A stretch of DNA of 64,000 nt from Chondrosia reniformis (Eukaryota; Porifera; Demospongiae; Chondrillida; Chondrillidae), in contig OX359193.1 in NCBI GenBank assembly GCA_947172415.1, positions 3,156,501-3,220,500 on the forward strand, given 5' to 3'. The notes under the pieces are model-generated. The model searched no databases. It was not told the origin of the DNA and worked only from the letters and a program-made list of their open reading frames with translations. Of this stretch, positions 25,378 through 38,086 are shown one piece after another (position 1 is the stretch's first letter; each line of letters begins with the position of its first letter). Made by a program: the position numbers and the translations under genes.

Positions 25378-25765
25378 CAAGTAGTTCGAGTTTAAAAACT
25401 CGTGGGGCTCCCGCCCCCTGAATTTACTCGAACTACTTGGCCGCATCGTAGGGCTTTGACATATTACTCTTAATCCTAACGATTGAGGACGCTTAAGTGT
25501 CCTAAAAATTATAAATAGCGACACAAAAGCTTCGTTAACTAAAGCTTCCTGAACGCCACCATTTGCCAAACGATGTATAGACGTATAAATGAAGTGTTAC
25601 AATAGTTGCGTATGAACTCGTATTATACATCTATCGACGTATAAAATTTGTTATAATAGTTGCGTATGAACTCGTATTATATATATATCCGTAACATGAA
25701 GCCACACATAAATGGCATTATGAAAACAATAGAGAGGGGCTCTAATAAAGGGTCCCCCTCTTTGT
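25378..25765. mobile_element. Hairpin-ended element, copy 3
   Basis: The left-end stem CAAGTAGTTCGAGT/ACTCGAACTACTTGG is intact, around a GC-rich loop. Both ~58-bp internal repeats are present (about 25573-25680). The right end AATAGAGAGGGGC can pair with the downstream GTCCCCCTCT. Short frames through the hairpin are not credible genes. Confidence 0.75.
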
Positions 25766-28700
25766 GTTATTAATATGTACTAGTTAAATTTTTATCTATT
25801 AGTTTTATGTAGTAGGTGTTTGTACTATTTATATGTTCTAGTTATATTTTTATGTATTAGTTTTATATAGTAGGTGTTTGTACTATTTATATGTACTAGT
25901 TATATTTTTATATATTAGTTATATGTAGTCTGTGTGTGTACTAGTTATATGTACTAGTTGTATGTATATACTAGTTGTATGATTTAGTTGTATGTACTAG
26001 ATGAATGTACTAGTTGTAGGTTCTTGTACTAGTTATATTTGGTACTAGGAAGGTACTTGTTGTATGCACAAGTTGTATGTACTAGGTTTATGAACTAGGT
26101 GTATGTACTAGTTGCACGTACTATTTATAATAATTGGATATATGTGTATGTACTAGATATATGTGGTAGGTGGATGGACTAGTTATATGTCCTAGTTGCT
26201 TTTACTTGTATGTAGTAGCTATGTACTACTTGTATATACAAGTTGTACTTTCTAGTATTATGTACTCGTTCTATGAGCTACTTGTATATACTAGTTTCTA
26301 GTTGTATGTTCTAGTAGTATGTACTAGTTGTATGTACTATATGTATGTACTAGTTGTTGGTTCATGTACTAGTTACACTAGGTACTAGATAGGTTGTAGT
26401 TGTATGTACGAGATAAGTTGCATGTACTAGTTGTATATACTAGTTTTATCAACTAGTTGTATGTACTAATTATATGTACTAGTTATATATGCCAGTTATA
26501 TTTACCAGTTATATATATTAGTTGTATGTACTAGTGACTAATTGTATGTACTAGTTGTATGTACAAGTGACTAATTGTATGTACTAGTTGTATGTACTAT
26601 TGTTATGTACTAGTTATGTGTATAAGTACTATTCATATGTAGTAGCTATATATACTAGTTATATGTACTACTTGTGTGTACTATGTGTATGTACTAGTTG
26701 TTGGTTCATGTACTAGTTACACTATGTACTAGATAGGTTGTAGTTGTATGTAGGAGATAAGTTGCATGTACTAGTTGTATATACTAGTTTTATGAACTAG
26801 TTGTATGTACTAATTATATGTACTAGTTATATATGCCAGTTATATTTACCAGTTATATATACTAGTTGTATGTACTAGTGACTAATTGTATGTACTAGTT
26901 GTATGTACAAGTGACTAATTGTATGTACTAGTTGTATGTACTATTGTTATGTACTAGTTATGTGTATAAGTACTATTCATATGTAGTAGCTATATATACT
27001 AGTTATATGTACTAATTGTGTGTACTAGGTGTATGTTGCACGCACTATTTATAATAATTGGATATATGTGTATGTACTAGTTATATGTAGTAGGTGAATG
27101 TACTAGTTATATGTCCTAGTTGCTTTTACTTGTATGTAGTAGCTATGTACTACTTGTGTATACAAGTTGTACATTCTAGTATTATGTTCTCGTACTATGA
27201 ACTAGTTGTATGTACTGGTTTATAGTTGTATGTGCTAGTTGTATGCACTAACTGTAAGTACTAGTTGTATGTACTATATATAATTACAAGGTATATGTGT
27301 ATTTACTGGGTATATGTAGTAGGTATATGTAATAGTTATTTGACCTGGTCGTTTGGTCTAGTTGTATGTACTAGTTGAATGTACTAGTTGCAAGTACTAA
27401 TTGCATGTTCTAGTTGTGTGTATTATTTGGTATGTTCCAGTTGTATGTACTAGTAGCATGTACTAGTTGTATGCACGAGTTTTATGTACTAGTCCTAGTT
27501 ATATTTACTAGTTGTAGATACTAGTTGTATGTAGAAGTTGTATGTAGTAGTTGTTTGTTCGAATTGTTTGTACTAGTGGAATGTACTAATTGTATGTAAT
27601 AGTTATGTACCAGTTGTACCTACTAGTTGTATGTATATACTAGTCATAAATATTAGCTATGTACTAGTTGCATATACAAGTTGTATGTTCTAGTATTATG
27701 TACTCGTTCTATAAACTAGTAGTATATATTATTTTCTAGTTGTACACACTAGTAGTATGTACTAGTTGTATGTACTATGTGTATGTACTAGTTGTTGGTT
27801 CATGTACTAGTTATACTAGGTACTAGATAGGTTGTAGTTGTATGTACTAGATACTAGTTGAATGTACTAGTTGTATATACAAGTTTTAAGAACTAGTTGT
27901 ATGTACTAATTATATGTACTAGTTATATGTGCCAGTTATATGTACCAGTTATTTGTACTAGTTGTATGTACTAATGACTAATTTTATGTACTAGTTGTAT
28001 GTATAAGTGACTAATTGTATGTACTAGTTGTATGTACTTGTCGTTTGAATTAGTTGTAGGTTCCAGTAAACGTTATACTAGGTATTAGGAAGGAACTAAT
28101 TTTTTGGACTTGTTGTATGTACAATTGTTATGTACTAGTTATGTGTATAAGTACTATTCATATATAGTAGCTATATATACTAGTTGTATGTACTAGATGT
28201 ATGTATTAGTTGTATGTGGCAGTAGTATGTACTAGTTGCATGTTCTATTTGTAGATTCTAATACTAGTTATATTAGGTACTAGGTAGGTACTAGTTGTAT
28301 GTACTAGACACAAGTTTTATGTACTAGTTATATGGACTAGTGTGTAATTGTTGTATGTACTACCTATATGTACTCGTTATATTCGTATGTATTAGATATT
28401 TGTACTAGTTGTATGTATTAGTTATTTGCACTAGTTGTACGTACTATTTATATGTACTATTTATATGTGTATGTACCAGGTATATGTACTACTTGTATGT
28501 AGTAGCTGTAAAGTTGGTTGCATGTACTAATTGCATGTACTAGTTGTACGTACTATTACTAGTTATATTTACTCGTTGTATATTCTAGTTGTGTGTACGA
28601 GTTGTATGTTCTAAATATAGGTTCTAATTCTAGTTATACTAGGACCTAGGTAGGCACTAGTTGTTTGTACTAGATACTAGTTGTATGTACTAGTTGTATG

Positions 28701-31373
28701 TACTAGTTGTGTGCAATTGTTGTATGAACTAGTTGAATATACTATTTACATGAACTAGTTGTATGTACTAGTTGTATGTACGGCTTATATGTATTCGTTA
28801 TATTTGTATGAACTAGATATATGTACTAGTTATATGTGTATGTACCAGTTTATGTACTAGCTGTATGTACTTGCTGTATATACTAATTGCATTTACTAGT
28901 TGTATGAACTAGTACTAGTTATATCTACTAGTTGTAGGTACTAGGTTTAGGAACCAGTTTTATGTGGTAGTTGTATGTACTAATTGTAGGTACAAGTTGT
29001 ATGTACTAGATATGAACCAGTTGTATGTACTAGTTGTATGCACTAGTTGTTTGTACTACCTGCGTACTAGTTACATGCACTAGTTGTATGTATAAGTTGT
29101 ATGTAGTAGTTGTATGTAGTAGATTTATGTACTAGATGCATGTTCTAGTTGTAGGTTCTAATAGTAGTTATACTAGGTACAAGGGAAGGACTAGTTTTAT
29201 GTGGTATATACTAGTTGTACATACTAGTTGTGTGTAGTAATTATATGTATTACATGCAAGTAACAGTTGTGGGTAATTGTATGTACTAGTTGCATATGCT
29301 AGTTGTATGTATTAGTGACTTATTGTATGTACTAGTTGTATGTACTTGTTGTTTGCACTAGTTGTAGGTTCCAGTACAAGTTATACTAGGTATTAGGAAG
29401 GAACTAATTTTGTACTTGTTGTATATATGTACTATTGTTATGTACTAGTTATGTGTATAAGTACTATTGATATGTAGTAGTTATATGTACTAGTTGAGTG
29501 TAATTGTTGTATGTACTAATTGTATATACTATTTATAAGTACTAGTTGTATGTAATGGTTGTATGAACTACTTATATGAACTCGTTATATTTGTATGTAC
29601 TAGATGCATGTACTAGTTTTATGTACTAGATATATGTAGTAGTTGTGTGTACTAGTTATACGTACTAGTTGTACTTACTATTTATATTAACTAAATATAT
29701 GTGTATGTACTAGCTGTATGTATATACTGGTTGTTTATGCTAATTGCACGTACTAGATGTAAGTACAATTACTATTTAGTTATATTTACTAGTTGTAGGT
29801 GCTAGTTGTATGTACTAGTTGTATGTGGTAGTTGTGTGTACTATTGTATGTACTGGTTGTATGCACTAGTTGTTTGTACTTGCTCTGTACTAGTTTTATG
29901 TACTGGTTGTATTTATTAGTTCTATGTACTAGTTGTATGTACTAGTTGTATGTACTAGATGTATGTACTATTTATATGTACCGGCTATATGTAGTAGTTG
30001 TGTGAACTAGTTATATGTACTAGTTGTATGTATTAGTTGCATGTACTAGTTGTGTGTACTACATGTATGTACTAGTTATATGTAGTAGTTGTATGGTCTA
30101 GTTGTATGTACTAGTTGTATTTACTAGTTTCTAGTTGTAAGTACTAGTTTTATGTACTACTTATATGTACTATGCGTATGTCCTATTTAAATGTACTAGT
30201 TAAATTTTTATGTATTAGTTACATGTAGTCGGCGTGCACTAGTTATATGTACTAGTTGCAAGTACTAGTTGTATTCACTAGTTGTATGGACTAGTACTAG
30301 CTATATTTACTAGTTGTAGGTACTAGTTGTGTGAACTAGTTTTGTGTTCTAGTTGTATGTATATACTAGTTGTATGTACTGGCTATGTACTAGTTGTATG
30401 TTCTAGTTGTATGTACTAGGTTTTTTGTATTTGTTGTAGATTCTTGTACTTGTTATACTAGGTACAAGAAGGTACTAGTTGTATGTACTAGAAACTAGTT
30501 TTATGTACTGGTTGTATGTACTAGTTTTATGAACTAGTTGTATGTACTAGTTGTATATAGTAGTTGAGTTGTATTTACAATTTGCATGTACTAGTTATAT
30601 GTTTTTGAACTACTTATATGTACTAGGTGTATCCACTAGCTGTATGTACTAGTTGTATGCACTAGATATGAATCAGTTGTATGTACAAGTTGTATGTACT
30701 AATTGTATATACTTTACCAGTTGTTTGTACTAGAACTAATTATATTTACTAGTTTTAGGTACTAATTGTATGTACTCGTTGCTACTTGTATTTACTAATT
30801 ACTAGTTGTATATACTTGTTACTAGTTGTATGAACCAGTTGTAGGTATTATATAGTTGTATGTACTCGTTGCTACGTGTATGTACTAGTTCAATGTATTA
30901 GTTTATGTACTAGTACTAGTTAAATTTACTAATTGTAGATACAATTTGAATATACTAGTTTTTTGTTTGAGTTGTATATACTAGTTATATGATATAGTCC
31001 TAGTACAAATTGTACGTAATCGATGTACGTACTAATTGTATGTACAAGTTGTATGTACTAGTTCTATGTACTATTTGTACGTACTCATTACTAGTTGTAT
31101 GTACCAGTTGTACGTTGTAGTTTTATGTTCTATATAGTACTGGTTATATATACTAATTGTAGGTACTAATTGTATATACTTTTTGTATGTGCAAGTAGTA
31201 TATACAAGTTATGTTTGCTAGTTTTAAGTATTAGTTGAAAGTCCTATGTTCTACTTATATGCACTATTTTTATGTACTAATTATTATGTACTAGTTGCAG
31301 GGACTAGTTGTATGTACCAGGTTTATGTAGTCCTTCTATGTTCTAATTCTATGTACTAGTTGTAGTTCTAGTT
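25766..31373. repeat. 13-bp satellite array, tract 7
   Basis: This tract includes a local 344-bp tandem duplication (about 26340-26683 and 26684-27030), recognised by TTGGTTCATGTACTAGTTAC at 26358 and 26702. The segment from about 28600 repeats the block near 7270, and 30400-30990 repeats the 1370-2260 block. The last 16 bp are the left target-site duplication of the LINE-2 tail. Confidence 0.93.
26340..27030. repeat. 344-bp local tandem duplication in the satellite
   Basis: Two adjacent 344-bp stretches are nearly identical, far closer to each other than neighbouring 13-bp monomers are. Both contain GTAC[GT]AGATAAGTTGCATG-type sequence and then the unusual GTGACTAATTGTATG twice. This is a recent unequal-exchange product inside the array. 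Confidence 0.8.
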
Positions 31374-31585
31374 TTTTTTTTATGTATATAATAATAAATA
31401 AATAACTAGTGTACAACAAATGAGTTAAAATAGTGAAGTGATGCTATACATTCAAAAGAAGAATTAAAAAATGCCTAATTGCTCATCTACAAGAGATTAT
31501 TAATACGTGATGGATTTTGACAGTGTCTTTAAAAAAATCAAAGCTACAAGTCTATATAGTATTGTCAATGGTTTGTTGAGATGCG
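31374..31585 (-). mobile_element. LINE-2, severely 5'-truncated copy
   Basis: About 195 bp match the extreme 3' end of the LINE at 61525-61720: the last few codons and the whole 3' UTR, read on the minus strand. The tail beyond the UTR is TTATTTATTATTATATACAT followed by an A-run (plus-strand T-run at 31374). A perfect 16-bp duplication, AGTTGTAGTTCTAGTT, flanks it at 31358-31373 and 31586-31601. This is a textbook target-primed, 5'-truncated insertion and appears young. Confidence 0.9.
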
Positions 31586-34500
31586 AGTTGTAGTTCTAGT
31601 TATATGTACTAGTTGTATGTACTAGTTGTGTGTACTGGTTGTACTTACTATTTATATGCACTAGTAAAATTTTTATGTTCTAGTCATATGTACTAGTGTT
31701 ATGTACAATTTGTATAAAGTAGATGTAAGTACTATTTGTATATACTAGTTTAATGTACTAGTTGTATGTATTCGTTACTGGTTGTTAGTACTAGTTGTAT
31801 GTACTGGTTTTATGTACTAGTTCTAGTTTTATTTTCTAGTTGTATGTGCTAGTTATATGTACTAGTTGTATGAACTAGTTATATATACTAGTTATATGCA
31901 CTAGTTATAAATACTAGTTATGTACTATTGTATGTACTAGTTCTACATAAAGGTTGTAAGAACTAACTGTATGAACTAGTTTTAGTACTAGTTGTAAGTA
32001 CTAGTTTTATGTACTGTTTCTATGTGCAAGTTGTATGTACTAGTTTCTAGTTGTATGCACTAGGTTAATGTACTACTTGTATGTTCTAATTGTATGAACT
32101 AGTTGTATGTACTAATTGGAAGTACTTTCTAGTACTAGTTATATGAACTAGTGTTAGGACTAGTTGAATGTACTGGTTGTATACATTAATTGTGTATACT
32201 AGTTGTGTGTACTAGTTGTATGAACTAGTTATATGTACTAGTTGTATGTACTAGTTGTGTTTACTAGTTGTATGTACAAGTCGTATGTACTAGTTCTATG
32301 TACTAGTAGTGTGTACTCATTGCAACCTGTGTGTCCTAGTTCAATCTACCAGTTTTATATACTAGTACTAGTTATATTTGCTAGATGTATGTACTAGTTG
32401 TATGTACTAGTTAAATGTGCATGTTCTAGTTATATGTTCTTGTTGCATGTACAATTTGTATGTACTAGTTGTATGTACTCGGTGTTTGGACTAGCTACAT
32501 TTTCTATACATTTTATGAACTAGTTGTATGTACTAGTACTAGTTATATTTACTAGTTGTAGGTACAGTAACTAGTTGTAGGTACTAGTTATATGTACTAG
32601 CTGAATGTAATAGTTGCATGTACTAATTATATATTATATTTTTATGTACCAGTTGTGTGTACTAGTTATGTACTAGCTGTATGTACTAGCTGTATGTACT
32701 AGCTGTATGTACTAGTAGTATTAACTAGTGGTATGTACTAGTACTGGTAATATTTACTAACAGTAGGAACTAGTTGTATGTACTACTTGTACATACTAGC
32801 ACTGGTTATATTTACTAGTTGTAGGTACTAGTTGTATGTAATAGTTGAATGTAATAGTTGTATGAACTAGTTGTATGTACTAGTATTAGTTATATTTATT
32901 ACTTGTAAGTATTAGTAGTACGTTCTAATAGTGTGTAGTAGTTGTATGTTCTAAGTGTATGAACTAGTTTTATGTACTAGTTGTATGTACTTGTTATATA
33001 CTAGTTGTGTGTATTAGTTGTATATTTTAGTTGTATGTACTAGTTGTGTGTACTAGTGGTGAGTATTAACTGTATGTATTGGCTATGTACTAGATGCATG
33101 TACTAGGTCTAATAACTAGTTGCATTTACTAGTACTGGTAATATTTGTAGGTACAAGTGCAAGCTATATTTACTAATTATAGGTATTAGTTTTGTGTAGT
33201 AGCTTTATGTTCTCATTGTTTGAACTAGTTCTATGTATTAATTGTATGTACTAGTTATGTACTAGTTATATGAACTAGTTTTAAGTACCAGTTCTGTGTA
33301 CTAGTTGTATGTACTAATTGCATGTACTTTTTGTATGTAATAATTGTATGTACTAGTTGTATGTACTAGTTATATGTACTAGTTGGGTATTATTTATAGG
33401 TTCTAGTTGTAAGTTCTAGTACTAGTAAAATTAGGTACTAAGTAGGTACTTGTTGTAAGTACTAATTGCATATACTAGTTGTATGTACTAGTCGTATACC
33501 AGTTGTGTGTACTAGTTGTATGTGCTAGTTTTATCAACTAGTAATAAGTTCTAGTACAAGTAATATTTAATCGTTATATTTGCTAGTTGTATGTACTAGT
33601 ACAAGTTATATATATTAGTTATATTTACCAGTTATATTTACTAGTTGTTTGTACTGGTTGTATGTACTAGTTGTATGTACTAGTCGTAGCACTAATTTTA
33701 TGAACTCGTATGTACTAGATGTATGTACTAATTGTGTGAAATAATTATACGTCCTAGTAGGAATTCAAGTTTAATGTACTAGTTGTATGGACTATATATT
33801 TGTACTGGGTATATGTGTATGTTATAGTCATAGGTACTAGTTGTATTTGCTAGTTGTATGAACTAGCGGTATGCACTAGTTATATGCACTATGGTATGTA
33901 TTATTCATATGGGCTAGTTGTAAGTGTATACACTAGTTATACGTAGTAGTGGTCTCTACTAGGTATATGTACTAGTTGTATGTACTATTTGTATATACTT
34001 TTAAATGTACTATTTGTAAGTTCTAGTACTAGTTATATTTACTAGTTGTAGGTACTAGTTGCATGGACTTGAGGAATGTTATCATTGTATGTACTAATTG
34101 TATGTACTAGTTGTATGTACTAGCTGTAAGAACTAGTTATGTACTAGTTGTATGTAGTAGTTGTATGTTTTAATTGTATGAACTAGTTGTATGTACCACC
34201 TGTATGGACTAGTTATATACTAGGTGTATGTACTTGTTGTATGTACTAGTTGTATGTCCTAGTTGTATTTACTACTTGTATGTCCTAATTGAATGTACTA
34301 CTTGTATGTATTAGTTGTTTGTACTAATAGTATGTACTAGTTGTAAGTACTATGTGTATGTACTAGTTATGTGTACTAGTTGTAGGTTTCTAGTTCTAGT
34401 AATACCAGATATTAAGTAGGTATTAGTTGAATGTACAAGTTCTAGTTATATTAAATATTTGTAGGTACTACTTATAGGTACTAGTCGAATGTAATAATTG

Positions 34501-35065
34501 CATGTACTAACTGTATATAATAGTTGTATATCCTAGTTGTATGTACTAGTTAATAGTTGTATAGTCTAGTTGTATGTACTAGTTGTACGTACTATTTGTA
34601 TGTACTTATTGTTTGAACTATTTCAATGCACTAATTGTATGTACTAGTTATGTATTAGTTATATGAACTAATTTTATGTCCTAGTTGAATGTGCTACTTA
34701 TATGTACTAGTTATGTGCTAGCTGTATGTACTAGTTATGTACTAGTAGTATGTTAAAGTTGTATGTACTAGTAGGATTAACTAGTGGAATGTACAAGTAA
34801 AGTTAATATATACTAACTGTAGGCAGTAGTTTTATGTACTAGTTGTACATACTAGCACTGGTTATATTTACTGGTTGTACATACAAGTTGTCTGTACTAG
34901 TTGAATGTTATAGTTGTAGGAACTAGTTGTATGTAGTAGTACAAGTTATATTTACTACTTGTAGGTATTAGTTGTATGTCCTAGTGTATGTAGTAGTTGT
35001 ACGTAGTAGTTGTTTGTTTGAATTGTTTGTACTAATTGTATGTAATAGTTATGTACCAGTTGTGC
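31586..35065. repeat. 13-bp satellite array, tract 8
   Basis: Starts with the right target-site duplication of the LINE-2 tail. The part from about 32560 resembles tracts 1 and 6 in order. No insertion is seen. The end is the point where the 3021-bp triplicated unit begins, within GTACTAGTTGTATG. Confidence 0.92.
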
Positions 35066-35566
35066 GTACTAGTTGTATGTATCTACTTGTCATAAGTATT
35101 AGCTATGTACTAGTTGCATATACAAGTTGTATGTTCTAGTATTATGTATTCGTTCTATGAACTAGTAGTATGTACTAGTTGTATGTAATAGTTGTATGTT
35201 CTAATTGTATGAACTAATTTTTATATACTAGTTGTATGTACTGGTTATATACTAGTTGTATGTATTAGTTGTATAAACTAGTGGTATGTACTAGTTGTGT
35301 GTACTAGTTGTATGTATTAACTGTATGTATTAGTTATGCACTAGTTGCATGTACTAGTTCTAATATGTACTAGTACTTGTAATATTTACTAGTTGTAGGT
35401 ACTAGTTTTATGAACTAGTTGTATGTACTAGTACTAGTACTAGATATATTCAGTAGTTGTAATAGTTGGAGGTCTAGTTTGAAGTACTTGTTGTATTTAT
35501 ATGTACCAGTTATATGTGAATGTTCTAGTCATAGGTACTAATTGCAAGTACAAATTATATGAAATA

Positions 35567-35838
35567 GCGTACCAAAGACTGTTTCTAGGTTAAAAATGCC
35601 TGCCAAATTTGATTAAAGGGTCCCTGAAGCTCTAAGACCTATCTCTGAGTGACAATTAGCTACAAATTTCTAAAATATGGGCTATGAAAGCGTACCAAAG
35701 GCCGTTCCTAGGATAAAAATGGCCGCCAAACTCAATAAAAGTGTCCCGGAAGTTCTACGACTTATGTCCAAGTTAAAATGGCTGCCGATTTCAAACATAT
35801 AGGCTGTGAATCTGTACCGTAGACTGTTCCTAGGATAA
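35567..35838. repeat. 122-bp tandem repeat, block 4
   Basis: Two units and part of a third, more diverged than block 3. The first unit carries GTTTCTAGGTTAAAAATGCC. The sequence resumes after the hairpin element as AAAAATGGCTGCCGAACT, so the element sits inside the third unit. Confidence 0.85.
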
Positions 35839-36206
35839 CAAGTAGTTCGAGTTTAAAAACTTACTCGAACTACTTGGCCGCATCGTTTGGCTTTGACATA
35901 TTACTCTTAATCCTAACAATTGAGGACGCTTAAGTGTCCTAAAAATTATAAATAGCGACAGAATAGCTTCGTTAACTAAAGCTTCCTGAATGCCACCATT
36001 TGCAAAAACGATGTATTGACGTATAACTTAAGTGTTACAATAGTTGCGTATGAACTCGTATTATACATCTATCGACCTATAAAATGTGTTTTAATAGTTG
36101 CGTATGAACTCGTATTATATATATATTTATGTATAAATATATAAATATCCGTAACATGAAGCCATACATAAATCGCATTATGAAAACAATAGTGGGGGGC
36201 AACCCC
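35839..36206. mobile_element. Hairpin-ended element, copy 4, with both junctions clear
   Basis: 368 bp from CAAGTAGTTCGAG to GGGGGGCAACCCC. The empty site, known from the other 122-bp units, reads GGATAAAAATGGC. Here the left side is GGATAA and the right side is TAAAAATGGC, so TAA (or AA) is duplicated. The left end folds as CAAGTAGTTCGAGT/ACTCGAACTACTTGG, and the right end as GGGG/CCCC over a small loop. No terminal inverted repeats link the two ends. Two ~58-bp repeats lie inside. No protein is encoded. Confidence 0.8.
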
Positions 36207-38086
36207 TAAAAATGGCTGCCGAACTCTATTAAAGGGTCCCCTGTTTGTATTATTTATATGTACTAGTTATATTTTTATCTATTAGTTATATGTAGTAGGT
36301 GTTTGTACTATTTATATGTACTAGTTATATTTTTATGTATTAGTTATATGTGGTAGGTGTTTGTACTATTTATATGTACTAGTTATATTTTTATGTATTA
36401 GTTATATGTATAGAGTAGGTGTGTGTACTAGTTATATGTAGTAGTTGTATGTATATACTAGTTGTATGTTCTAGTTGTATGTACTAGTTGAATGTACTAG
36501 TTGTAGGTTCTTGTACTAGTTATACTTGGCACTAGGAAGGTACTTGTTGTATGTACTAGTTGTATGTACTAGTTTTATGAACTAGGTGTATGTTCTAGTT
36601 GCACGTACTATTTATAATAATTGGATATATGTGTATTTACTAGTTATATGTAGTAGGTGAATGTACTATTTATATATCCTAGTTGCTATTACTTGTATGT
36701 AGTAGCTATGTACTACTTGTATATACAATTTGTACGTTCTAGTATTATGTACTCGTTCTATGAGCTGGTTGTATATACTAGTTTCTAGTTGTATGTACTA
36801 CTTGTATGGACTAGGTGCATGGGCTATGTGTATGTACTATTTATAAGCACCAGTTATATGCGTATGTACTAGTTATATGCTTGTGTACTAGTTATCTCTA
36901 CTAGTTGTATGCACTAGCTGTATGCACTAGTTGTATGAACTATTTATAATTTCTAGGTATATGTGTATGTACTAGTCATATGTAGTAGATGAATGTACTA
37001 GTTTTAGATATGTCCTAGTTGTTTGTACTAGTAGTATGGACTAGTTGTATGTACTAGTGGTGTGTAGTATTTTGATGTACTAGTTGCATGTACTAGTTTT
37101 ATGTACTAGTACTAGTTATATTTACTAGTTGTAGGTACTAGTTATGTACGAGTTGGATGCACTAGTTTTATGTATGAACTAGTTGTATGTAGTAGCTATA
37201 TACAAGTTGTGTATACAAGATATACATTCTAGTATTATGTTCTCGGTCTATGAACTAGTTGAATGTCATAGTTGCAAGTACTAATTGCATGTTCTAGTTG
37301 TGTGTATTATTTGGTATGTACTAGTTGTATGTACTAGTAGCATGTATTAGTTGTATGCACGAGTTTTATGAACTAGTCCTAGTTATATTAACTAGTTGTG
37401 GATACTAGTTGTATGTAGAAGTTGTATGTAGTAGTTGTTTGTTCGAATTGTTTGTACTAGTGGAATGTACTAATTGTATGTAATAGTTATGTACCAGTTG
37501 TACGTACTAGTTGTATGTATCTACTAGTCATAAATATTAGCTATGTACTAGTTGCATATACAAGTTGTATGTTTTAGTATTATGTACTCGTTCTATGAAC
37601 TAGTAGTATGTACTAGTTTCTAGTTGTACACACTAGTAGTATGTACTAGTTGTATGTACTATGTGTATGTACTAGTTGTTGGTTCATGTACTTGTTATAC
37701 TAGATACTAGATAGGTTGTAGTTGTATGTACTAGATACTACTTGCATGTACTAGTTGTATATACTAGCTTTATGTAGTAGTTGTATGTACTATTTATATG
37801 TACTAGTTATATGTGCCAATTATATGTACCAGTTATATGTACTAGTTTTATGAACTAGTGACTAATTGTATGTATAAGTTGTATGTACAAGTGACTAATT
37901 GTATGTACTAGTTGTATGTACTTGTCGTTTGAACTAGTTGTAGGTTCCAATACAAGTTATACTAGGTATTAGGAAGGAACTAAGTTTTTGTACTTGTTGT
38001 ATGTACTATTGTTATGTACTAGTTATGTGTATAAGTACTATTCATATATAGTAGCTATATATACTAGTTATATGTACTAGTTGTAT

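Larger units (their letters stand above)
35066..38086. repeat. 3021-bp higher-order unit, copy 1 of 3
   Basis: One unit holds about 500 bp of satellite, then a 122-bp block (35567-35838), a hairpin-ended element (35839-36206) and about 1.9 kb more satellite. Landmarks repeat at a constant offset of 3021: GAAATAGCGT at 35561, 38582 and 41603, and CATAAGTATT at 35091, 38112 and 41133. Only scattered single-base differences from copy 2 are seen (for example T/C near 36516). Confidence 0.93.

Noticed and set aside
25369-25569. 66-codon minus-strand frame across the hairpin-ended element
   Set aside because: It spans the terminal hairpin and non-coding interior and is not kept in the other copies.
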